Assembly: GCA_023333565.1 (NCBI GenBank) | Contig: JAJKFH010003354.1 | Location: 930,001 to 994,000, forward strand | Direction: 5' to 3' | Origin: Puffinus mauretanicus | Lineage: Eukaryota; Chordata; Aves; Procellariiformes; Procellariidae | Length of the DNA: 64,000 nucleotides | In this document: positions 1 to 14,105 of the stretch, in pieces | How positions within the stretch are numbered: the first letter of the stretch is position 1 | Layout: the number at the start of each line of letters is the position of its first letter | Notes under the pieces: model-generated | The model's input: only the letters and a program-made list of their open reading frames with translations | Told to the model about the DNA's origin: nothing | Database searches by the model: none | Translations under genes and position numbers: made by a program

Positions 1-3000
1 TGCTGGGATCGGACATTTGTGTGCAGAGGCTTAGTCGCACAGCTAGAGAAAGCCGCAGCGCTTGAGAAATAGCCCGGACGACTTGCTTTTGCTTCTGGTG
101 CAGCTGCTGAGCGAAGGCCCCAGTCTTCAAAGCCTGGAAACCGTAAAAAAGAAAAAAGAAAAAAAAAAAAAAAAGGTAGTTGACATGACTGAATGCAGTG
201 TAGCGGGTGTCCCGGGGTGAGGGCACCCTCTGTTCTGGGCACCGGTGCCACCCCGGCTCTGCCTCGCCGTGGCTTTGTTGATGGCTGGCGAGCTCAGGCC
301 TGCTGGTGCATTCACATCTACAAACAAAGCCCCGAACGCTTTGTCAGGCTCCTTCCTTGGCAACCTTTCTGCTGCGTCCCTGAAGCTTGCCTTTCCGTTG
401 CGCGAGGAAGCTCGTCTGGGGGTCATTGTTAGTCTCCAAGTATGGCTCTTTCATGTCTTCCTCTCGAACACAATGTATCTTTATACCTGAAACTTCAGGA
501 AAATCCTGTACAGTTAATCCTTTGGGAAAGGCCAAAAACCCCTTGGAAGCACTCGAGACTTTTTAAAAGTACTTGTTAGCAGGCGAGTATTTAACTTCTT
601 GATGCAAAAGCCGATGGTAGGAACTGGATGCAAGAGGAATTGCTGAGACTGATGGAAACACCGGCCTGATTTCTTAAATTTCCAGAGCTGATAAAGAAGT
701 GAACTTTTTACAGATGGTTTGGTGATTAACTGACAAAGCCGTGCCACGTTTGCGGTTAAAGTTAGTGGCTTGATGGATGGGAAATGGCACGTATCGACCC
801 TCTACCTAACCTTGGAAATGTGTGTCTGTCGGTATTTTCTCGAGACTGATAGGTACAGCAAAGCCGACCTGACTTGGAGTAGGTAGAGAGCTGAGCGATA
901 GACCCGTCTTTATAAACTAAACCTTTAAATACAGATGGCCAAATGGACTGAACAAAATAAAGCTGAGGCAAAACCGCTTGCCGTGTGCATCTTGTCTGTT
1001 TACAGCCAGCACTGGGACGTTGGATCTGTTCATGGGATCTACTGAGGAAGCACTGAACAGGCTACAGTGCCCCATTGCTCTCGTTACACAGTTGGAATAA
1101 AGGGGATAATTGATTTAATAGCAATGACAATGGCCTGTTGGATTGTTGTAGGTATTTGTGTACAAAACTGTGGCACGCAGGAAGCTCCTACAGCTTTTTT
1201 TTTTAGCAAAACTGAACTGCAATTTCCTGGTACATGGGACTGTTTGGTGTTTTCACTTTATATTGCAGATGACCTAGAAAGAAGGAAGACAGTGTCTATA
1301 AGCTTTGGCTGCTGTGTGTAACCAAGGTCTGAAAGGTACTTGTTCCTAAATCACGTTTTTTTTCTGCTTTGGTTTGAGAGAAAACAGTGTATGGTCTGTG
1401 TTGGAAACTGTGGTCGTGGTTGTCATGACTTCACCGGTTCTGTGATTCAGATACGGAGTAAAGTCATCTCTCTATCTGTCCTTCAGGTCATTTGTTTGGG
1501 TTTAAAAAAAACAAAACAAAACACAACGTTGTCTGTAAAATCCTGTCTGAGCTGTTCCTCTAAACCATCGCTCCTGAGATACCTTTTAACAAAACCGAGG
1601 AGGGGAGAAGCAAATCTGATCCCTCCAGAAGTTCTGGCAGGCTCTGTCAGGACTCCTTGCTGCAGCACCGAGGACAAACCTGATCCTCATGGTTTTGCAA
1701 GCGGTCTATAAAAGGCATACTGCCCTTAGGTTCCCCATCACCGTTTTCAGATGTGCCCTTACAAGGTGTGGGTGCTGTATCAACAGACTTGTAACGGACG
1801 TATTGGTGTAAGCCCCTTTGCGTAGGCAAGAGGTGGACAGCCCCAAGGGCCATGTTCGTCCTGATGATTTTCCACCGGCTAGCAAGCCCGTTTGTGAGTT
1901 GTCTGCTGAACCTGAGAATCAGCCGAAGAGCAGAATTTAACTTGTTCTTGAAAAAACGTGTTTCTAATAAAGTGGTTTGAAAGGAACAGAAATTCACAGG
2001 TGCCTCGGGGTATGATCCACCCTGAAACAAACACCTGTATCTGGTAGAGCATCATGTGTTACTTCAAATTGGGCTGTTACGGGTGGTGGGAAATCTGTAT
2101 TGAAGCCACACAATGACTTTTCCCTTGTGTTACTTGAGGTCAAGGGAATTGTTCTAATCTCTAGCTTAATTTTCAAATTTAGTTTGCTTTTGTTTCCTAC
2201 ACCCATGCTATAGAAATACCAGTGGTTTCTGAGATTTGTTTTAAAGCTCATTTCTTTGAGGACTGGCAAGATAACAACCCTCCTCCAGGAAGGCTCAGAA
2301 ATGTTGGAGCTTCTGGCTCAAGTGGCAAAGAATTCTGTAACAAACAAATACCAGTTGTGCCCTGTTCTTCAGAGGGAGAAATAATTTCCAAAATGTCTTT
2401 GAGAGACTTTATTGCCGTTCTGGTTGGTACAGAAAACACCCAGATGGGTGGCAGTTCACTACTAGGATTTTTTATATTAAGCACATAAGCTCAGGACATT
2501 AATTGTTGTTGAATGCTTGAAGTTGAAGAAGCTTTGTGAGGACCAGTGCTCCTTAATTTTCACTGGCACTGTCCACTTCAATGCTTGCTCTGGGCTCTGA
2601 GTCTTATTTACAGTTTGAGCACAACTTGCTCTAACTGGCATTTCAAACAGTTGTTGCTGTCTCAATTCTGAAGACTACAGTTTACAAAATCCTTGGGGAA
2701 AAAAAAACCCAGTGCAGGTGTGACCTCAGTGAGCAAGAAATACATCATTAAGTATTTTCATGTACTCTCGCATCTGCTGGTGTGGGGTTTGAAGGAACTC
2801 TGCAAAACAACGCCACGCTGTAGATAGCTCAGTATCCTCGGTGTAAGAGGTGCTTACGGAGCAGCTCTGTCTTTTGTTTCTGCTCTGATGTTTCAGATAC
2901 TCTGCTCCAGCTGTCGGCTCCATTAGGTTTACAGCAAAGGTCAGCAAAGCAAGCCTCTTCCATAGATCCGGTTTTAAAGCAAGCGGAGGCAATACATCTA

Positions 3001-6000
3001 AGTAGGTGCCCCACAGCTATCTTTCCAGTCACGTTGCCAAACCCTTTTGTACTTCTTAGAAAGGCAGCCCGAGCAACTAACCGTCTTGCTCTCATCGCAT
3101 ATGCTTATCACATGGACCAGTTCTTGGTGTGTTGCCAGGGTTTTTGCGCTAAACCAGCACTTCCTGGTGAGTCTCACCTCTGTGCCTATACGCAAAAAAA
3201 AAAAAAAAGGAAAAATCCCACTCAATTATTTTCCTGGCAGGCCATGGAGAGCTGTCGTGATATGTTATCCTGATTCCAAGGGAGCGGGATCCTAGACAGG
3301 ACTTTAAATTTGTTTCCTCTCCCCCTCATGTTTTTTAATAGTTCAAACTTGAGTTTGTTTGTGCGAAGACTTCAGGATTTTTGTTGAAGAGACATCCCGG
3401 TGTGAAGTGTTTATTAAGACAATGCTCAGGATTCCCATATTTAACACTTTCTCAGTTCAGTGCTATGATGTAGCTCAAGCCGATGCAGCGTATCAGCATC
3501 CCCTTGGTGAGTCTCTGTGGCCCAATTCAGCACCCCTTGCAGGCAGGAAAAGATCTGGTAAAGGGGAGCAAAGAGGATGGGGACTCTGATTCCAGAACTG
3601 GTAACTGCTCTGTGCCAAAACATCTTAAAATTAAGCTTATGTTCAATAGAATATAACTTTGAATTTACTAGAATGAAAATATTTGCTTTGACACTTTCTC
3701 TTTCCCCCCATTCAACTCTTCATCTTGTTTAAAATCAAGAACTTGAGATATTTCTAGATTGTTTTCCTAAATAAAAACTCTTGCTAAAGCTCAGCTGCTG
3801 ACCTCCTCTGCATCTGTCTGCTTTGACTACAAACATGTCACGTCCCAAGGGCTTTACAGCCTGAGGAGATGGTTGGTTGTACGTTTGGGGTTTTATGTCA
3901 CTGTTGCTGAGGTGGCTTGACATGCTTGCAGTTTCTAAATGACTCCGTAGGTTTCTTGGAGTAAAAAAACATTTCGGTAAACCTAAAACAAACTTCACCT
4001 GAGGGAAAAGGCCACATCTTAAAATAATACATGTCTTTGGGAAGTCTAAATTAGTGAAATACTCCAACTGCACAAACACGTGAAAAGCATTCTGCTTTTA
4101 ACAGACCTGGTACATTCTTGTAAAACACGTGATGGGGCACAGCCCCCAAAACGCAGTTAAATCTTAGGCTTGGTGTCAGGTCTAGGGGTCACGCTCTCAA
4201 TTCTGTGGCTTTGCAACCACAGTTTCTCTTTCAGAAGCGTTTCGGCATTTCTTGAATCCTCACAAAGAGGAAATCAACTGTACCCAACACAACTGGAAAA
4301 AGAAATTATTGTATTTTCTCCTTCTGATATTTCACTTAAAACGCACTTGAAATTTCTCGCTTTTTTGAGAAGTTTATTATTCGTACGTTAAATTCTCCGT
4401 TCCCACCAGTATGTACAATCACCATGGTAACAAACTTCTCTTGATGGAAGCTATAGCAATGCAAATATTGCATCTAGTGGTTTGGCTTAGAGACAGATGT
4501 ATGGCCATGTACACTACTACTGCTCTCGTCTTCGATGCTTCTGGATCTGGCTCTGGTTTCCCCTGTGCCTGACTTTGAATGTCAGCACAGTGAATTCTGT
4601 GGCTCGGTGGCTGGCTGAGAGCACAAGGTTCCCGATTATTTCTGCCTTGTTCACGCCGGGTGGGCAGCTTGGATTGAACTCTTCTGGGAGGCTCGAGCAT
4701 CGGGTCAGAGAAGACCAGTGTAATCATATCGTGGGGACCTTTTCACCTCTCCGGTTATCCCAGAGAAGCCCAGGGCCTTATGCTCCTGTGTCATGGCTCC
4801 GTACGTTGTCTTCCTTGCTAGTCCTTTCTGGTAGGATGCCTTCCTCAAACTGTGCGGTCGTCTCCAGCTAGGATCCATTTAAGGAGTTTGATCATTGACA
4901 GTTGCTTATCATTACAGACTAATTGCACTTAAATTCTCTTGGTGTGTGCTCTTTTACTGAGATTCAAAGAAATCTTGTGCTTGCGGAGGCAATGCTATGT
5001 TGCGTTATGGTCATGCACGGGAACATCAGTTAAGCTGTATGGATCACAACTTCATTCCGACTCCCTTTCATCAAGTCCCGTCTCTTCCTTTCATGTTTAA
5101 AAATCTTCTGTGTGCCAGCTTCTTCTCAACTTGACTAATGCATCTCCCTGCCTTTCTCGAGCAGCACCTCAGCAACCCTTGCGTAGGTCACAGTTTTGGG
5201 TTGTTTCAAGCCGTTTCCGTCCAACGTGTTGCTCTTGGGACTGACCAGCACCACGCGTAGCATCGAAACACAGTCATCTCGCAAGCAAAGCTCTGCTGCG
5301 ATGCAAATCAGAAGGTGTCACCCTGGGCCTAATCATGTTCCCATCCTGAATTGCGCTTGAGTAACGATACCTAGTAAAACAAGGGCCCGATGCTTGTACA
5401 TGTTGTGTTCTTCCTTGTCCGTAAATGCAAATGAATTGCACAGTAATCAGCACCACAAAACTGGAGTTTGGCTACGGTGCTCGTTATCTACTGTCAAAAT
5501 GACACTGATTGTGTTCCCGTCTAATCTGATTGTGAAGGAGCTCTTGGTGCCACCGCTGCAATTAAATGTTGACCCATCCAAACTTGAGAACAGTTTTAAA
5601 CAAGTTTATTCCAATCTGTTCTCTCTGCGGCAAAAAAACCCCGTATCTGTCTGCTATCTCGTTTTCTAAACAAGTTGAAACTTTTCAAGGGAACAGCACA
5701 GAGTTGGGGAGGGCGATGAATTGATTTGTCTCCTGAAGGAAAAGGGCAGTATTATTCAATCCAGCGTGGTATAAGATGTACCTTGTTGTCTTCTTGTGGT
5801 GGTTCCCTTCACTTCTGGTGAGGGAAGACCAGGTTTGAAGCCTGGAGTATCCTCTTTGTAGGAGAAACACTGACTTGGTTTCTAATTGGTTCAAAGCAGG
5901 CAACTTGTATGCAAAGTGTCTTCTGGGGAAACCTGGCTTTTCTTCTACCTTTTCCTTATTATTCCAGTTTCTTGGCACAAATTTTAGTGGAGAGCGGCCA

Positions 6001-9000
6001 AATGTAAATCATCAAGAGCTCCAAAGACAGCAAGCCAGACTGGAGGGTTTGCTGGAGCAGCAGTTCCTTCTCCCCAAAACCCCGATCGCACTCGCAAGGT
6101 ACCTTTCAGTACGCGTGGCTGTGCTTGGGAAGTGCCTTTTGATGGGGTTGCTGGTGACTAGGGTGTTTGTCTTGGGGAAATTTGCCATCCTTGATGTGAA
6201 ATTGTGAAAGGTGTGTGCAGAATACTTAAGAATGCTCTTTCTTGTGTGATTTCTCATTTCAGTCGGTTAAAATCTGGTAGAGAAGCAGTGAGTAAGAGCG
6301 GGTTTTTTAAAGCAAAACTGCATTTCTAACAAGAAGACACTTATGTGCAATAAAATAAAAACTCAGCAACCAAGCGCAGGTTACTGTTAAGTTATTCATT
6401 CGCTATTCCCTTGCTTCCAGAGCATTTTCGTCTGCAATCATAACCGGCTGTTGTTTGCAATGAGTGAAACCACCTCTGTGTAATGCTGTCCCTGGTTCAC
6501 TTGTCGCAGTGGTAAGGAGGTGGAGGGATGGGAAGGCTGGTTGTCTTCAGAGCTTTCCACGACTGCCTGTGAGTGACTTGCTATCCTTCTTCTTGCTGTA
6601 GGATTTCAGTGAGTTTTGTGTCTTTCAAAGCTGTGGTGTTCCTGGGCAACCCCAGTTGGGACGAAGGAAGACTGAGGTTTGCCCCAGGTACGTGAAGATA
6701 AGCCGCAGATGGCCCCAGTGGTGTCTTCCCTTCTTGGGGCTGGTGCAGACCATGGGGCTGTGGATACCGACACCAGAAATTGTGCAACGCAACATCCTTG
6801 GCAAATAGCGAACCTATTTCTGGTGCTAGAAAACCCCTTTGCTTGAAGCTGGAAACTGCCACAGGGCACCACTCACAATGAGAATAACTAGCCTGGGGGA
6901 AAACCAGTGGATTTTAATAATCTGAATGGGTTTAGCCTGGAGTTCTCAGCAAGTTTGCAACAAACAAGGTGACTAAAAAGTGCTGCCTCTTGCTGCTCAA
7001 AGGAATCACAAGAGCTTTTTTTTCTTTATAACCTTTTCTGCTTCTGACTAAGTGTCCTTTCTTCTGGTGTGCTGCAGGGATAGACAGAGAAGTGTGAAGA
7101 AAGTTAAATGTGAGTAAAGGGCAGGAACTTTTACTTGGGGAAAATAAGAATAAATATTCCTGATGCTTAAAGCATCAAAGTCCTGGTGCCGGCTGTGGTT
7201 TCACGTGTGCACTGGCACCTCGGGTAACTTGTGTCAGATAAAGGCGGGGAGTTTAGAGGAGGCAAGGCAGCCTACAAGGGCCTGGAGGCAGGGAGGCGAC
7301 TGAGCTGAACTTGCCCTTTTGCTGCCCACACGTCTGTGTAACCGGTAACGCTGCTAAATCATAGGGCTCCTTACAGATAACTGCAGGTTGTGTAAGTGGA
7401 ACTTGTTTGCCTGTGTAAGAAAATAAACATGAATAACCATCAGTCCCAATATTAGAGGCTATTTATGTTGCAAAATTCTGCTTGCAAGTACTTCAGAAGA
7501 ATTCACACCTCTGATGCCTCGAACAAGCAGAGCGGTGCTTTCTGTACCACAAGCAGCCGGAGTGGCTGCACTTCCATCGCACGGGTGGTGTAGCGGCACT
7601 CACTTCCTGCAAAGCTCTTCGTGAAGGAAAAAATCAACTCTATTAATCGTATTTTTAAAACGCCCTTTGTCACGAAATATGCAGGTGGTGAGTTATTTCC
7701 TCAAAGATAGGTTCTCAGCTGCTTAGGTAGCAGAGCTGGATGGTTTCTTTTTTTTTTTTTTTTTTTTAAATATACACAGATGTGGTCTTACCATTTTCCG
7801 TCAAATTCAGAATGTCTTCTCTGCTGAGGTTCTTCACCTGGAAGGATAGGTGTAGACGAGTCTCCATAAGTAGGAGAAGATATGGCAGAGATCCTTAGAA
7901 GGGAGGAACTTGCTTTCTGCTAATGACCATTGACCTATCTGCAAAATGTATTGAGATGCATGTAGATAAATATACAACTTTATTTTTCCCTGGGGCATTC
8001 CAGCTTTCTGCTTTGTCTGCCGCTTTGGGGCAGGGTGCTTGTGGCCACTTGTGTCGCTAGGCTTGTAAAAATACTTTCAGTGAAATATTTTTAGCTGGAA
8101 AACTGATTTGCCCAAGATTATAACTTATGTTAATTTTAAAGAAACTTAATGAAGGGGTTTTTTTTAAAGCTAAATGTTTGCCAGGAAAAAAACGACTCAA
8201 CCCTGCGAACAGACTAGCCATCTGTTGACCGCAACGTTCATCTGGGATTTTGGGAGATCTAAGTGTGAAGTTGAATCCTTACAAATTTTTTTTATTACTG
8301 CAGGGGAGATCCAGCCCTACGGTGGTGGGTGGCCCCGCACGAGGATGAGGGAATGGGAACTCGACCCTGGAACAGGCAAATCCACAGTGGCCAGTCTATT
8401 TCTGATTGATGGTTGAGCAGTCTCTCACTCTCCAGATTTGAAAGGTTTTGTGTGTTTTTTGTCCCAACGCAGAATAGGCAAAATGCTTTAAATCACTTTT
8501 CATTCTGACCGAAGAAACAATTTCCTACGAGCTCAGCCCTGAACAATAGAGCCTTGATCTTGATAGGGGGCTCTGGATGTTACTGTAATGCTAATACATG
8601 GCGCGGTTGGCCTTTGCGCTTCTGGCACATTTCAGGTACTATATAGGGAGTCTGTAATCAGCTGCAGAAAAATTCCCTTCTGTCTCTCTCCTAGCAACCC
8701 CTTCTGAACTGATATTTGAAAATAAGCTTGCTTTCTATATCATCCTCTAAGTATTTTCCACACTTACTGTCATTAAAATTCTCTTTAATTGTTTTGGGAC
8801 TAAGGTAATTTGTCTTCAGGACTCCCTTCTAGTTTCTGTGGTCTTAAGGTAAAGCTTTTGAACTTTTTATCCTTTAGAAACCTGACTTATATCCAGATTT
8901 TGCTCTTTTCTCTTGACTTTTACACTGGCAATATTTGACACAAAGTCAAATTAGTATACTGAGATGATAAAGAGATAAAAGCAGCAAGGTCATAAGTCAC

Positions 9001-12000
9001 CTAGACTCAGAGCTTGAGTCACCTAAGCTCAGAGCCTTGAAAGGGGTTTGGTTGTATTTTTGTTAAACATTTTCATGCATGTGATGTGTTATAGGCTGGT
9101 TTTGTAGCTCTGTAATCTTGACCCCGTATACACACGGTGTAGCCGCGTGCCCTGCTGTGGAAAAAAGGCAGACTGCTCGTGCCACTACGAACCACTGGGT
9201 TGCCACTAGATCGAGAACGTTAAAGTCTCTATCCATTACCTGCTCGTTCTGTTCCTGCGAATCTGAATAACGAAGAGTGCGGCGAGTGTGGGCATAGAGG
9301 AATTTGTCTCGACAGAGTAGGCTAAAACAAGGTGAGGGGTTTGTGGTCTTCTCCATAAATGCTGACTGCGTGTTTGAAGTCCTGAGCATGCACAGGAGCG
9401 CTTTCTGCACAGATTTACATCAGTAGACGGTGAAAGAGGTGGATGGGAATCCTGGATGTGAACGTGGTTATCCTGGGAGAAATGCACGGGGGTGGCTGTG
9501 ATCGGTCTGGTCACCTTAACTGTGGAGATCTTGCTCCAAATTCTTGATGCTCTTTTCCTGGGGCTTCCTGAAGTTGTACTCTGTTTTCTGAAGACCTGGA
9601 GCATTTCTCCTTCCTGGGAGCTACTTGGGCTTGTTGCAGGATTTGGCACCAGGCCTTGTCTAGCTCTGAATGCAGGAGAGGGGTTTTGTTGTGCCCTAGG
9701 CACAACTGGGTTCCTTAAGTCTTGTGGGTCTCCAAACTGGCAACTCTTTCCTGGATCTGAGACAGCTGATTAATTGCTGGCGTGTTTGGAATGGGATTCA
9801 TTTGGGATTTAGTTGTAAGACTTTTGCCTTATGGAAAAAATCTGTCTGAGCTGAGAAAATAGTTGGGTCAGAGCCTGCGTTCTTTACTTGGAGATACATT
9901 GCTCTCAGCCGTGGTGGAGCTTTCTCTGGGAACGTGGTCCAGAGGGACAGTCCCCCAAACGTGTCAAGTCCCTTCTGCTGCTCCCCCATAGAATCATAAA
10001 ATAGTTTGGGTTGGAAGGGACCTTTAACAGTCATTTAGTCCAACCCCCCTGCCATGGGCAGGGACATCTTCCACTAGGTCAGGTTGCTCAGAGCCCCGTG
10101 CAACCTGACCTTGAATGTTTCCAGGGATGGGGCATCAACCACCTCCCTGGGCAACCTGTTTTTCCCCTGTGCTGCTGGAAGGTTCCCTTGTACAGCTTTG
10201 TGGGATGGAGAAGCCTTGAGGTCTGCCTCGGGTTCCCAGTCTTCCTGGAGTCCCAGCTTGTGCAATAAATGTTTCCTGGGGATCATGTGTGCTAAGGGAA
10301 TGGATCTGAAGACTTCCTGGAGATGGAGGGAGCCTGTAGGGTGTAAACGTTCTTCTTTCTGTAATTGCTCCATGCGCTTCTCCCAGTAGTGCTCTCAATC
10401 ACTTTGTTAGTGGGATTTCAGGGTTTCAGATTCCTGGACATTTCGACCTGTAGAGAAAACTTGGTGGAGAGGGGAAGACTCTTGACCCCACTTGTGAACT
10501 CGCACTTTCGAACACGTGGAATTCACCTCATGCCCGGGAAAAAGGGCTTCCCCAGCTTCCTCAGTTTTGCTAATGCATTTCCAGAGAATTCCCCTGTGTT
10601 GATACACGGGCTTTATTGCTGAAATTCACTGTGTTCTCAGTCTGTCCCCAAACTCTTCTATCATGTTAATAAACGATGTGGTTGTTCTCAAACGCAGCAT
10701 CCGCATCCCAATACATATCCCTTTGGTGAACCTAACTCACTTGCGGGTATTTTTGTAGGAATTTTAGGTCCTCGCCACAACAGGGAGAATAATCAAATAC
10801 GGCACGACATTGCTTACTAATAGTTTTTTGAACTTGGGAACACTAGGACTGAATCTGAGTGCAGAAAGCTCTGCTTTAATTTATGGTTGGTATTAACATG
10901 CGGAGCCGAAGAGCATATAAGCTGCAGCTGCTCAGGAGCTTGCTCTGAAGATCAGGCTGGGAGAGCTGTTTTTTATTAAGTGGTACTTGATTTAGTCCTA
11001 AGTAAAACCATTTGTATTTAACCTGATCCGCGAAGCTGCTGTAAGTGTTAACATACTTCAGTATTAAACGTTTCACTCTGGGGCATCATCATACACGGCG
11101 GGTTTGTGTGAGAGCCCGTTTCTGAACCTGGAATAGTTATCCATTAGGTGAGTGTGTACATTTTCAAAGGAACTTAAACTCAGTCAAGCCTATATTTAAA
11201 ACTTACTGTCACAGTACTGGGTGACGTGAAAAGATCTGGTGACGAGTGTCCCTTAACATCAGGTCTGAAGCAAGCTGCAGTACTTTGGTGCTAAGCTACC
11301 CTCTGCAAACCTGCAGGGATGTAGCTTTTCCCAGAGATGCCCCTTGGCTTTTAGCGGAGAAATCACTTGCCCTTGGGGCAGTTAGGCATCGATCTGCCCT
11401 TTGTGAGCTGCTCTTGGGTGACTGCCAGGTGCAGTGAGCTACTTGCCATTTAACTGTAGGGCAGAGCAGCTTATGCTGAACCAAGAAAACTCTTGAGCCA
11501 AAACAAACCGCTATAAACTTTTCTCCCTCCCCATGAGAATGAGGGGAAGAAGGTTATTGCGTCCAAACTCTTTTGGAGCTGGCACTGTGGGAAAACTCTG
11601 TCCAACCTGGGAGTCATTGTACTTGAGGAACTGTAATAAATCCTGACGGACCCCGCAGATAGGACTTGGATCTCCTGCGTACGAGTACGCACACAGACTG
11701 CCGGGATTGAATTGACACTCCTGGATGGCCTCTTCTCTTAAAGTAGTTTGTGACACACCTTAAGCAGACTTCATGGGTCGTAATGCGAGATCAGGGATAG
11801 GTCTGAGCTGAGAATTATTTGTTCCTGGTGGTAGGTCCCAGGCAGGTAGGTCCCTGGTGGGTCAGGAATATTTAAGTGAGCGGGTATGTGTGTGCCCAGG
11901 TGCCTGTTTGCTCAGTGCCATGAAGGTGCAAGGGGGTCTGCGTAATTGCTGCAAAGCGGAGAGCTTCCTGGGCAAATTTTGTGCCTTGAAAGCAGAAAAG

Positions 12001-13264
12001 CTTTTGCATCAGAGTGAAAAATCTTGGTTGTAAAAGGGAACCTGGCTTCAGTTCCTCTTAGCCTGAGCGTTTCTGCCAAGCTTGCTGCTGTGATGTTAAG
12101 GATCTTTTATTAGATATTCTGTGCTGTTGCCCGCTTCCGTCAAACAGGGGCAGCCTCTGTGCTGCAGAGCTGAAGCAGTCTGAAGTTCAGGTGGGAATAA
12201 ACCTTTGATTTTCTCCTGCTCTGTTTTTTTTCTGATGCTTCCCTCGTAATTCATATTAAGATTATTGATTAAAGGTAATTGCTGTAGGATATTATTCACA
12301 ACCCGTTAACCCTGAGTTATAGCAGAATTCTTCAGCAAGCTTGGGTGCTGAAACATCACCATTCATTGTCTTAACTGAGCCGTACTTGAAATGAAGATTT
12401 CTTGCCTTTCCGTTTGTATTCCCTTCTTCCCAAAGCACTGGTGCTTTGATTCTTTCCTTCCAATGGTGAGAAATACAGTTGTTCTTTTCGCACTGTAACA
12501 GCCTCATAATCTCGCCCTTCTGCCATCTCTCCGAAGACGCAGAGTTTTTTGGTCTTGCAAGTCAAATTAACATGAGATTGCCGTAATTTGCATCGTAGCT
12601 GTGGGAGGCCGTCTGACAGTGCCGAAGGCAGCCAAAGAGAATTGAATTCATCAGCTCTTGCGTTTGTCAGAGCAGCAACTGGGGCGAGTTCTGCTCCTCT
12701 AATCTGGGCAGGAGAGTAAACATTTAATGCGAGTGGTTGGCAAGGGTGACTTTCTGCGTTGTGGCTCATCTCCTGAGCGCTGGAAAGGAGAGAGGTCTCT
12801 CCGAGTCCTGGCCTCACCTCCGAGCCTTGCCCCTGGGGTTCATGTCTGTGTGCGGTGAGGCTTTGGAGCTGTTGCTGTTCCTAGATTTTTAGCTCCCCTC
12901 CACAGCCCGAATATGTTTCCAAATACCTTGCTGATAGGGACTCGGTGTTTTCTTAAATCGGAGCTTACGCTGTGCAGAAGGAGATGGAAAACACTAAGCA
13001 GCTCTGAGGGGAAGGGAGTCATCATCTCAAGATTGCTCAATGCGGGGGGAGGGATTCTTCAGTGTGTAGAATTGGCTTTTACTAACGTCATTGTGGTGGT
13101 GTGGTCACTTAGATGTGTCAAGACGCTCAAATTGCATGTTGTAGAATATTTTGAATATTTGGTTTTAAACTATTTGTTTTGACAGGCTTCTAGCAAGTTA
13201 CCTGTATCTGAATAAATGGGTTTTGTTTCCTAGACTACATATTTTCCTTTACTTGATATATCAG
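1..13264 (+). other. UBE2H: UBE2H intron 1 (partial, 3' part)
   Basis: No exon is recognisable before the first UBE2H exon at 13265. The 53-nt exon encoding the first 17 residues and two bases of codon 18 is absent, so this is read as the downstream part of a long first intron whose start lies outside the window. It holds a CR1 fragment at 9988-10162, A-runs near 159-174 and 3194-3207, and a T-run at 7747-7767. The many short open frames (under about 155 codons) show no recognisable domain and are what AT-balanced intronic DNA gives by chance. An alternative first exon or a small RNA cannot be excluded by eye. Confidence 0.8.
9988..10162 (-). mobile_element. CR1 LINE, 3' fragment
   Basis: Read on the minus strand, the segment ends in the CR1 3' signature: ...CCTTCCAACCC... 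followed by TATTTTATGATTCTAT. Upstream it encodes the end of the CR1 ORF2 protein, with the peptide [16 protein letters not shown] recognisable before the stop. Homology fades beyond about 10162. It is a dead 5'-truncated copy, antisense within UBE2H intron 1. CR1 is the dominant LINE of birds and other sauropsids. Confidence 0.93.
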
Positions 13265-13341
13265 TATTGAGAGCAAACACGAAGTCACAATCTTAGGAGG
13301 ACTCAATGAATTTGTTGTGAAGTTTTATGGACCACAAGGAA
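13265..13341 (+). CDS. UBE2H: UBE2H coding exon 2 (residues 18-44)
   Basis: UBE2H is a class III E2 ubiquitin-conjugating enzyme. It receives ubiquitin from E1 on a cysteine and passes it to substrates; histones were the first substrates described, and it is known as the E2 of the CTLH/MAEA E3 complex that targets FBP1 and shapes erythroid maturation. This exon starts after an AG acceptor (13263-13264) and ends at a GTAAGT donor. It encodes the last base of Leu18 and then [16 protein letters not shown] through GPQG, the start of the UBC fold (end of helix 1 and strands 1-2). The phase fits the next exon exactly. The encoded residues match the vertebrate protein as I remember it. The first coding exon (53 nt) is upstream of the window. 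Confidence 0.97.
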
Positions 13342-14030
13342 GTAAGTATATAACCCAGCCCTTCTATAAAAACAAACTAATGGCTCGTGGTGGGGAACAG
13401 TGAAATGACACATTATTCTGGAGTGGAAGAAGAGATGAGCAAATCTAAGTGGAGGTGAGAAATCAAAGGGTAGCAGTGTTTGAAGGCTGCTCTCTCAAGG
13501 GCGGGGAGAAATACAACTGTGACGATTAACGCAGATGAACCACCTCCCTTGGAGCTGAGCAGAGCTGGATACTGCCTTTGGACAACTAAGCCCTCTGCTA
13601 TGGCCTTCAGCACCGCTCTTGTTGATCCTTAGCTTTTCTAGACCTGGCTCATAAGTTTTGCATCAGTCATCTGAATTTTTGCGGAGTTTGTAATTAAGGT
13701 GGCTTTTCCAGTGACTAAATCACAAGTCAGGTCTCCAGTGTGCCTTAATTTAGTAACATCTCTAAAGGTAAGTAGATTATTCTAAAGTCTCTGTTTTGAA
13801 TAAGGCTCTTGTGTCATTGTGCCGAGATCTTCTGCAGTATCAGTTAAAATCGTGTATTTCTTGTCAGGCAGCACAGGAAAAAGGCTTTTACCGTAGGAGG
13901 TTTGATATGAAATCTTACCCCCTGATGGCACTAAGTATTCTTCCAAAGATGTGTTTTGCTTAATGCTGTAGTTCTATTTATTCTCTCCCGAGTTATGAAG
14001 TGTCTAATACCTGCATTTCTTTCATTGCAG
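13342..14030 (+). other. UBE2H: UBE2H intron 2
   Basis: A 689-bp intron with a GTAAGT donor and a TTTCTTTCATTGCAG acceptor. I see no repeat or other gene in it. Confidence 0.95.
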
Positions 14031-14105
14031 CACCATATGAAGGTGGAGTATGGAAAGTTAGAGTCGACCTTCCTGATAAATACCCTTTCAAATCCCCGTC
14101 TATAG
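14031..14105 (+). CDS. UBE2H: UBE2H coding exon 3 (residues 44-69)
   Basis: A 75-nt exon completing Thr44 and encoding [18 protein letters not shown] through FKSPSI, plus the first base of codon 69. It covers the central beta-sheet of the UBC fold, including the PYEGG turn and the YPFKSP segment conserved across E2 enzymes. It is bounded by a TTGCAG acceptor and a GTAACC donor. The donor is weaker than the others in the gene and lies before an 11.1-kb intron, which is relevant to skipping of the exons that follow. The phase to exon 4 is exact (G|GA = Gly69). Confidence 0.97.

Noticed and set aside
12371..12817. 148-codon minus-strand frame in UBE2H intron 1
   Set aside because: No recognisable motif; composition like surrounding intron.
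1..13264. UBE2H exon 1 inside the window
   Set aside because: I searched for the start (MSSPSPGKRRMD) and a CpG-island promoter and found neither; exon 1 must be upstream.
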